Shown piece by piece: positions 6,445 to 10,224 of a DNA stretch of 10,224 nt; the first letter of the stretch is position 1, and every line of letters begins with the position of its first letter. This DNA is from Gammaproteobacteria bacterium (GTDB lineage: Bacteria > Pseudomonadota > Gammaproteobacteria > Xanthomonadales > Xanthomonadaceae). The translations under genes and the position numbers were made by a program. The stretch is from assembly GCA_025360985.1 (NCBI GenBank), contig JANYBA010000125.1, positions 1 through 10,224 of the forward strand. The letters run 5' to 3'. The notes under the pieces were generated by a model. It worked only from the letters and a program-made list of their open reading frames with translations, did no database searches and had not been told where the DNA came from.

Positions 6445-7838
6445 ACGCGACGACGCGATGGCCGTGGCTGCGTTCCGATCGCGCCGTCGCCTTCCTGCTC
6501 GTGGCCGCGGTCGTGCTGGTTTACGGCAACAGCCTGGCCGCGCCGTTCCAGTTCGACGACTGGTGGTTGATCGTCGGCAATCCGAACGTCGACGGCCTCG
6601 CCGGATGGTGGCGCGGCATGCCCGGCATACGGCCCCTGCTCAAGCTCAGCTACGCCATCAACGCGACGCTGTCGCACGAGCCCGCGGGCTACCGCGCCTT
6701 CGATATCGCCGTGCACGCCGGCAATGCCGTGTTGGTGTGGCTGCTGGCGCGACGCTGGTTGGCGGCGTTGGCACCGGACCTCCAGCTTCCGCGCCGCGCC
6801 GCGTTAGCCGTCGCGCTGCTGTTCGCCCTGCATCCGGCGGCGACCGAAGCAGTCACTTACCTCAGCGGTCGCTCGATGTCGCTGATGGCGCTGTGCGTGC
6901 TCGCGTCCTTGTGGCTGCACGAAGACGGCGCGCCGACGTGGCGGCGCGCGCTGTCGCGGCTGATGTTCGCGCTGGCGCTGGCGGTGCGCGAAACCGCGGC
7001 GGTCCTGCCACTGGTGCTGTTCTGGTTCGCGCTTTGTTCGGGAATGTCGTGGCGGCTGGCGCTGAAGTCCGCGTCCGGGCATTTCGCGGTGCTGGCCGCA
7101 GCGATCGTCGCGGCCGCGATGATCCCGGGCTATCGAAGTTTCTTCGGCTGGAGCCTGGGCACGCGCGGCATCTTCGAACAGTGGTTGGGGCAGATGCAGG
7201 CGCATGCGTATCTTGTCGCGCATCCCTTGCTTGGAATCGACAGCAATATCGATCCGCAGATCACGGTCCCAATCGGGATCGATGCGACGACAATCCTGGT
7301 GTCGTTGGCCCTGGCCGGAACCGTGGTTCTCGCGCTGATGTCGCGAAGGCGCTGGCCATGGCTCGCTTTCGGCCTCGGCTGGTATCTGCTGCAGTTGCTG
7401 CCGAGCAATTCCTTCCTGCCGCGATTCGATCTCGCCAACGATCGCCACCTGTACCTGGCGATGATCGGCCCGGCCCTGATACTCGGCGTTGGCTTGTCGA
7501 GACTTCGGCCGCCCTTGCTGTTCGAGCTCACGCTGCTCGGCCTCACATTGACGCTCGCGCTGGCGACCGTGCGGCGCAACCACGACTACCGCAGCGAACT
7601 GGCCTTGTGGGACGCGACGGTGCGTTCTTCCCCGGGCAAGGCCCGGCCCTGGGCGAATCTCGGTTACGCGCGCCAACTGGCCGGCGATCCGGCCGGTGCG
7701 GCCGCGGCCTATCGATGCTCACTGCGCCTGGACCCGCACCAGCAGAAAGCCGCGATCAACCTGATGCTGCTGTCGACGCCCTGGCGGGACGCACCGGAAC
7801 GGCCGGACGACTGTCGTCGGCCGACTGGCGATGGCTGA
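6441..7838 (+). CDS. Polytopic membrane protein with C-terminal TPR, TMTC/GT-C glycosyltransferase-like
   Basis: A 465-aa inner-membrane protein with many hydrophobic segments (for example residues about 14-30, 90-105, 119-130, 148-158, 164-176, 187-199, 213-228, 285-300, 306-320, 338-352, 359-375). Seen: VYGNSLAAPFQFDDWWLI near the N-terminus with D39-D40 in the first periplasmic loop, RPLLKLSYAIN (64-74), HPAATEAVTYLSGRS (131-145), RGIFEQWLGQMQAHAYLVAHPLLG (252-275, two adjacent stretches), PSNSF and NDRHLYL (332-338). This order resembles TMTC proteins and bacterial TPR-containing GT-C homologues, which transfer mannose or similar sugars from lipid carriers; function here is inferred. Residues 402-434 form a single TPR (WANLGYARQLAGDPAGAAAA with a following RLDP). 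It overlaps the carboxypeptidase gene by 4 nt. The ATG at 6441 has no strong Shine-Dalgarno, so coupling is likely. Confidence 0.75.
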   Translation: MNATTRWPWLRSDRAVAFLLVAAVVLVYGNSLAAPFQFDDWWLIVGNPNVDGLAGWWRGMPGIRPLLKLSYAINATLSHEPAGYRAFDIAVHAGNAVLVWLLARRWLAALAPDLQLPRRAALAVALLFALHPAATEAVTYLSGRSMSLMALCVLASLWLHEDGAPTWRRALSRLMFALALAVRETAAVLPLVLFWFALCSGMSWRLALKSASGHFAVLAAAIVAAAMIPGYRSFFGWSLGTRGIFEQWLGQMQAHAYLVAHPLLGIDSNIDPQITVPIGIDATTILVSLALAGTVVLALMSRRRWPWLAFGLGWYLLQLLPSNSFLPRFDLANDRHLYLAMIGPALILGVGLSRLRPPLLFELTLLGLTLTLALATVRRNHDYRSELALWDATVRSSPGKARPWANLGYARQLAGDPAGAAAAYRCSLRLDPHQQKAAINLMLLSTPWRDAPERPDDCRRPTGDG

Positions 7839-7858
7839 AGCCGGCCATTCCCGGCGAC

Positions 7859-7889
7859 TTGTCATCGTCGGCCAAGCCTCTGGCATACT
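7859..7889 (+). promoter_or_regulatory. Candidate promoter for the small exported protein (leaderless)
   Basis: TTGTCA (7859-7864) and CATACT (7884-7889) are separated by 19 bp. CATACT is only 7 nt before the ATG at 7897, so RNA would start at or within a base of the start codon. No Shine-Dalgarno is present (the bases before ATG are TTTCAGCC). The spacing is slightly long and the -10 is 4 of 6, so confidence is limited. Confidence 0.4.
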
Positions 7890-7896
7890 TTCAGCC

Positions 7897-8295
7897 ATGA
7901 AAACGCTGCTTGCCCTGGTTGCCGGATTGCTCCTGGCCTTGCCGATGCGCACGGACGCCCAGTCCGGCGCGACGAGGTACGGCACTGTCACGGTCTTCCG
8001 TTCCCGCGACGACAGCGGCAGCGGCTATTCCCTGACCTTCCAGAACCAGACCCTGGCCAAGCTGAAATCCGGGACCTTCGTCGTGCTGCAGTTGCCGGAG
8101 GGCCGGCAATACCTGCTCGCCGATCCGGCCGCCAAGCAGCTCTACCAGGTCGACGTCAAGGCCGGCGGCGAGCACTACGCCGAGATCGTCACCGAGGGCA
8201 ACGTGTTGCGTCGTATTCCGACCATGGTGGCCTCGACCGCCCAGGAGTTCGAGGCCCAGCGCCCGTCCCTCAAGGAAATCCAGCCGCGCCCCTGA
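7897..8295 (+). CDS. Small exported protein of unknown function
   Basis: A 132-aa protein, not recognised with confidence. Seen: a signal peptide MKTLLALVAGLLLALPMRTDA (residues 1-21), very like that of the DUF3617-type protein upstream (both start MKT and end DAQ-x-G). The mature part is about 110 aa, predicted mostly beta: VTVFRSRDDSGSGYSLTF, then KLKSGTFVVLQLPEGRQYLLAD, QVDVKAGGEHYAEIV and a charged tail. The FRSRDD...L..G.......G.......V.AG..YY-like rhythm recalls DUF2846-type small secreted proteins, but that is a weak resemblance. No cysteines, no lipobox. The in-frame ATG at 7831 would put a non-signal stretch of 22 residues in front of the signal peptide and overlap the previous gene, so 7897 is chosen. 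It may be transcribed from its own promoter as well as the upstream operon. Confidence 0.78.
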   Translation: MKTLLALVAGLLLALPMRTDAQSGATRYGTVTVFRSRDDSGSGYSLTFQNQTLAKLKSGTFVVLQLPEGRQYLLADPAAKQLYQVDVKAGGEHYAEIVTEGNVLRRIPTMVASTAQEFEAQRPSLKEIQPRP

Positions 8296-8363
8296 CGACC
8301 GGGCGGAGGCAGGCGTTTCCCATCCCGCCCAGACCCTGTTCGCTGGCTTCGCGGGCCGCCGTT

Positions 8364-8372
8364 TGCGATAAT
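8364..8372 (+). promoter_or_regulatory. Extended -10 promoter candidate for hppA
   Basis: TGC followed by GATAAT (8367-8372) has the extended -10 form TGn-TATAAT with 5 of 6 matches. No good -35 is seen at 16-18 bp (GGCTTC/TGGCTT), which fits an extended -10 type. Transcription would start near 8379, giving a leader of about 50 nt that begins just before a hairpin. Confidence 0.5.
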
Positions 8373-8382
8373 GTGGGGCTGC

Positions 8383-8406
8383 AGCGGCCGAGGGCCGCTT
8401 CTTTTT
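8383..8406 (+). terminator. Hairpin plus T-tract in the hppA leader (terminator or attenuator-like)
   Basis: AGCGGCC (8383-8389), loop GAG (8390-8392), GGCCGCT (8393-8399) form a perfect 7-bp GC-rich stem followed by TCTTTTTG. This is a reasonable Rho-independent terminator. It could end the upstream operon about 90 nt after the small exported gene, but it lies downstream of the best hppA -10, so it would also be the first element in the hppA mRNA and could stabilise it or cause early termination. Confidence 0.6.
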
Positions 8407-8415
8407 GATTTTACT

Positions 8416-8421
8416 GGGGAA
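8416..8421 (+). promoter_or_regulatory. Shine-Dalgarno for hppA
   Basis: GGGGAA, 6 nt before the ATG at 8428, is a clear ribosome-binding site and decides the start of hppA. Confidence 0.6.
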
Positions 8422-8427
8422 ATTGGC

Positions 8428-10224
8428 ATGTTCGAACAATACGGTCTACAGCTGGCGCTGGCCTGTGCGGCTCTCGCCATCGTCTACGGAATCCTGGCGG
8501 CGCGTTGGATCATCGCCCAGCCGGCCGGCAACGAAAAGATGCAGCAGATCGCCGCCGCGATCCAGGAAGGCGCCGGCGCCTACCTGCGTCGCCAATACCA
8601 GGCCATCGCCATCGTCGGCGTGATCCTGTTCCTGATCATCGGCATGGTGCTCCATAGCTGGGCGACCGCGATCGGCTTCGCCATCGGCGCGACCCTTTCG
8701 GGCCTGGCCGGCTTCATCGGCATGTTCGTCTCGGTGCGCGCCAACGTGCGCACGGCGCAGGCGGCGACCCAGGGCCTGAACGCGGCGCTCAATGTCAGCT
8801 TCAAGGGCGGCGCCATCACCGGCATGTTGGTGGTCGGCCTCGGCCTGCTCGGCGTCGCCGGTTACTTCATGTTCTCCATGCACGGCGCGGCCCCCAGCGA
8901 AGACACCCTCAAGGGCGCGCTCGGCCCGATGATCGGCCTGGCCTTCGGTGGTTCGCTGATCTCGATCTTCGCCCGCCTCGGCGGCGGCATCTTCACCAAG
9001 GGCACCGACGTCGGCGCCGACCTGGTCGGCAAGGTCGAAGCCGGCATTCCCGAGGACGACCCGCGCAACCCGGCGGTGATCGCCGACAACGTCGGCGACA
9101 ACGTCGGCGACTGCGCCGGCATGGCCGCCGACCTGTTCGAAACCTATGCGGTGACCATCATCGCGGCGATGCTGATCGCCGGGATTGCTTATGGCACCTA
9201 CGGCTGGGCCGGCGCGATCTATCCGCTGGTGCTTGGCGCGGTGTCGATCATCGCCTCGATCATCGGCACTTTCTTCGTCAAGGTCCGCGATGGCGGCAAG
9301 ATCATGAACGCGCTCTATCGCGGCCTGACCGTCGCCGGCGTGCTGGCGGCGATCTCGTTCTACTTCGTCACCAAGTCGATGTTCCCGGTCGTCGCCGGCG
9401 CCCCGGACATCGGCATGCCGCTGTTCGAATGCGCCCTCGTCGGCCTGGCGCTGACCGCGGCCATGGTGGTGATCACCGAGTACTACACCGCCACCGAATA
9501 CGGCCCGGTACAGCAAGTCGCCAAGGCCTCGGAAACCGGCCACGGCACCAATGTCATTGCCGGCCTGGCCGTTTCGATGAAGTCGACCGCCCTGCCGGTG
9601 CTTTCGGTCGCTGCGGCGATCTGGGCCTGCTACAACATCGCCGGCCTGTACGGCGTGGCGATCGCCGCCACTTCGATGTTGTCGATGGCAGGCGTGATCG
9701 TCGCTCTCGACGCCTACGGCCCGATCACCGACAACGCCGGCGGCATCGCCGAGATGAGCCACCTCGGCCCGGAGATCCGCAAGATCACCGACGCCCTGGA
9801 CGCGGTCGGCAACACCACCAAGGCGGTGACCAAGGGTTACGCGATCGGTTCGGCCGGCCTGGCCGCGCTGGTGTTGTTCGCCGACTACGCGCACAAGCTG
9901 ACCGAAGCCGGCATCGTCGCCAACTTCTCGATCAATGAGCCAAATGTGGTGATCGGCCTGCTGATCGGCGGCATGATCCCTTACCTGTTCGGCGCCTTCG
10001 CCATGCAGGCGGTGGGTCGCGCGGCGAGCGCGGTGGTGGAGGAAGTGCGCCGCCAGTTCCGCGAGATCCCCGGCATCATGGAGGGCACCGGCAAGCCGCA
10101 GTACGACAAGGCAGTGGACCTGCTGACCAAGTCGGCGATCCGCGAAATGATCGTGCCGTCGATGCTGCCGCTGGTCATCCCGGTGATCGTCGGCAAGTTG
10201 CTCGGCGCCGCGGCGCTGGGCGGC
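8428..10224 (+). CDS. hppA: Membrane-bound pyrophosphatase, K+-independent-type proton pump (3' end cut by window edge)
   Basis: Hydrolyses cytoplasmic PPi and uses the energy to pump H+ across the inner membrane. Seen over 599 codons to the window edge: multiple hydrophobic helices, the PPi-binding stretch [20 protein letters not shown] (residues 192-211) followed by [18 protein letters not shown] (211-228), [10 protein letters not shown] (229-238), and [13 protein letters not shown] (432-444). The pair K465 and T468 in [10 protein letters not shown] marks the K+-insensitive subgroup; K+-dependent enzymes have Ala and Gly there. The family is usually about 660-720 aa, so roughly the last 70-100 residues, including the conserved TTGGGAWDNAKK region, lie beyond the window. 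It starts at ATG 8428 with GGGGAA 6 nt upstream. It has its own promoter candidate and leader hairpin, separate from the pfp operon, yet serves the same PPi economy. H+ rather than Na+ transport is inferred from the subgroup. Confidence 0.96.
   Translation, partial: MFEQYGLQLALACAALAIVYGILAARWIIAQPAGNEKMQQIAAAIQEGAGAYLRRQYQAIAIVGVILFLIIGMVLHSWATAIGFAIGATLSGLAGFIGMFVSVRANVRTAQAATQGLNAALNVSFKGGAITGMLVVGLGLLGVAGYFMFSMHGAAPSEDTLKGALGPMIGLAFGGSLISIFARLGGGIFTKGTDVGADLVGKVEAGIPEDDPRNPAVIADNVGDNVGDCAGMAADLFETYAVTIIAAMLIAGIAYGTYGWAGAIYPLVLGAVSIIASIIGTFFVKVRDGGKIMNALYRGLTVAGVLAAISFYFVTKSMFPVVAGAPDIGMPLFECALVGLALTAAMVVITEYYTATEYGPVQQVAKASETGHGTNVIAGLAVSMKSTALPVLSVAAAIWACYNIAGLYGVAIAATSMLSMAGVIVALDAYGPITDNAGGIAEMSHLGPEIRKITDALDAVGNTTKAVTKGYAIGSAGLAALVLFADYAHKLTEAGIVANFSINEPNVVIGLLIGGMIPYLFGAFAMQAVGRAASAVVEEVRRQFREIPGIMEGTGKPQYDKAVDLLTKSAIREMIVPSMLPLVIPVIVGKLLGAAALGG

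Noticed and set aside
7839..7875. Imperfect hairpin after the TPR membrane-protein gene
   Set aside because: Mismatched stem and no T-tract; not supported as a terminator.
7831..7896. Earlier ATG (7831) for the small exported protein
   Set aside because: It would place 22 unrelated residues before a clear signal peptide and overlap the end of the preceding gene.
9088..9114. Tandem 12-bp repeat within hppA
   Set aside because: It encodes the conserved DNVGDNVGD motif of all membrane pyrophosphatases, so it is not an independent repeat element.
8446..9894. 482-codon open frame antisense to hppA
   Set aside because: Its product is rich in His, Arg, Asp and Gly with low complexity, as expected for the complement of a GC-rich gene. 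The sense frame encodes a clear membrane pyrophosphatase.

Overview
The window is GC-rich (by eye about two thirds G+C), gene-dense and has short spacers. Gene content and protein sequence point to a gammaproteobacterium of the Lysobacterales (Xanthomonadales): a short-form adenylate kinase followed directly by mpl, a divergent pyrophosphate-dependent phosphofructokinase, a membrane pyrophosphatase, and a GGGGCTTCAGCCCC-type REP inverted repeat common in that order. No species can be named from the sequence alone. No rRNA, tRNA, CRISPR array, insertion sequence or phage gene is visible. This is chromosomal, mostly housekeeping DNA.

Left half, minus strand (read right to left): adk (3275-2697) is joined to mpl (2697-1336) by a TGATG stop/start overlap. 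A 104-bp spacer with a perfect 25-bp inverted REP pair follows, then a stand-alone LON substrate-binding-domain protein (1231-650) and an SDR of HSDL2-like type (630 to beyond position 1).

A 106-bp divergent intergenic region (3276-3381) separates adk from the plus-strand genes: pfp (3382-4638), a cysteine-rich secreted DUF3617-type protein (4635-5606), a D-alanyl-D-alanine carboxypeptidase without the usual C-terminal domain (5629-6444), a polytopic GT-C/TMTC-like membrane protein with one C-terminal TPR (6441-7838), a small secreted protein of unknown function (7897-8295), and hppA (8428 to beyond 10224). ATGA overlaps join pfp to the DUF3617 gene and the carboxypeptidase to the membrane protein, so most of this arm looks co-transcribed. 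hppA has its own extended -10 promoter candidate and a hairpin with a T-tract in its leader.

Two themes stand out. The first is pyrophosphate bioenergetics: a PPi-type PFK, with both diagnostic residues, and a K+-independent-type PPi-driven proton pump, with adk divergent, handle PPi and adenylate currency in glycolysis. The second is the envelope: Mpl recycles muropeptides, the carboxypeptidase trims them, and two exported proteins and a putative glycosyltransferase lie between the two PPi enzymes. I see no clearly novel defence or mobile system. The most interesting unexplained items are the 14-cysteine exported protein, the TMTC-like protein, the hppA leader and several start codons sitting almost on top of -10 boxes.
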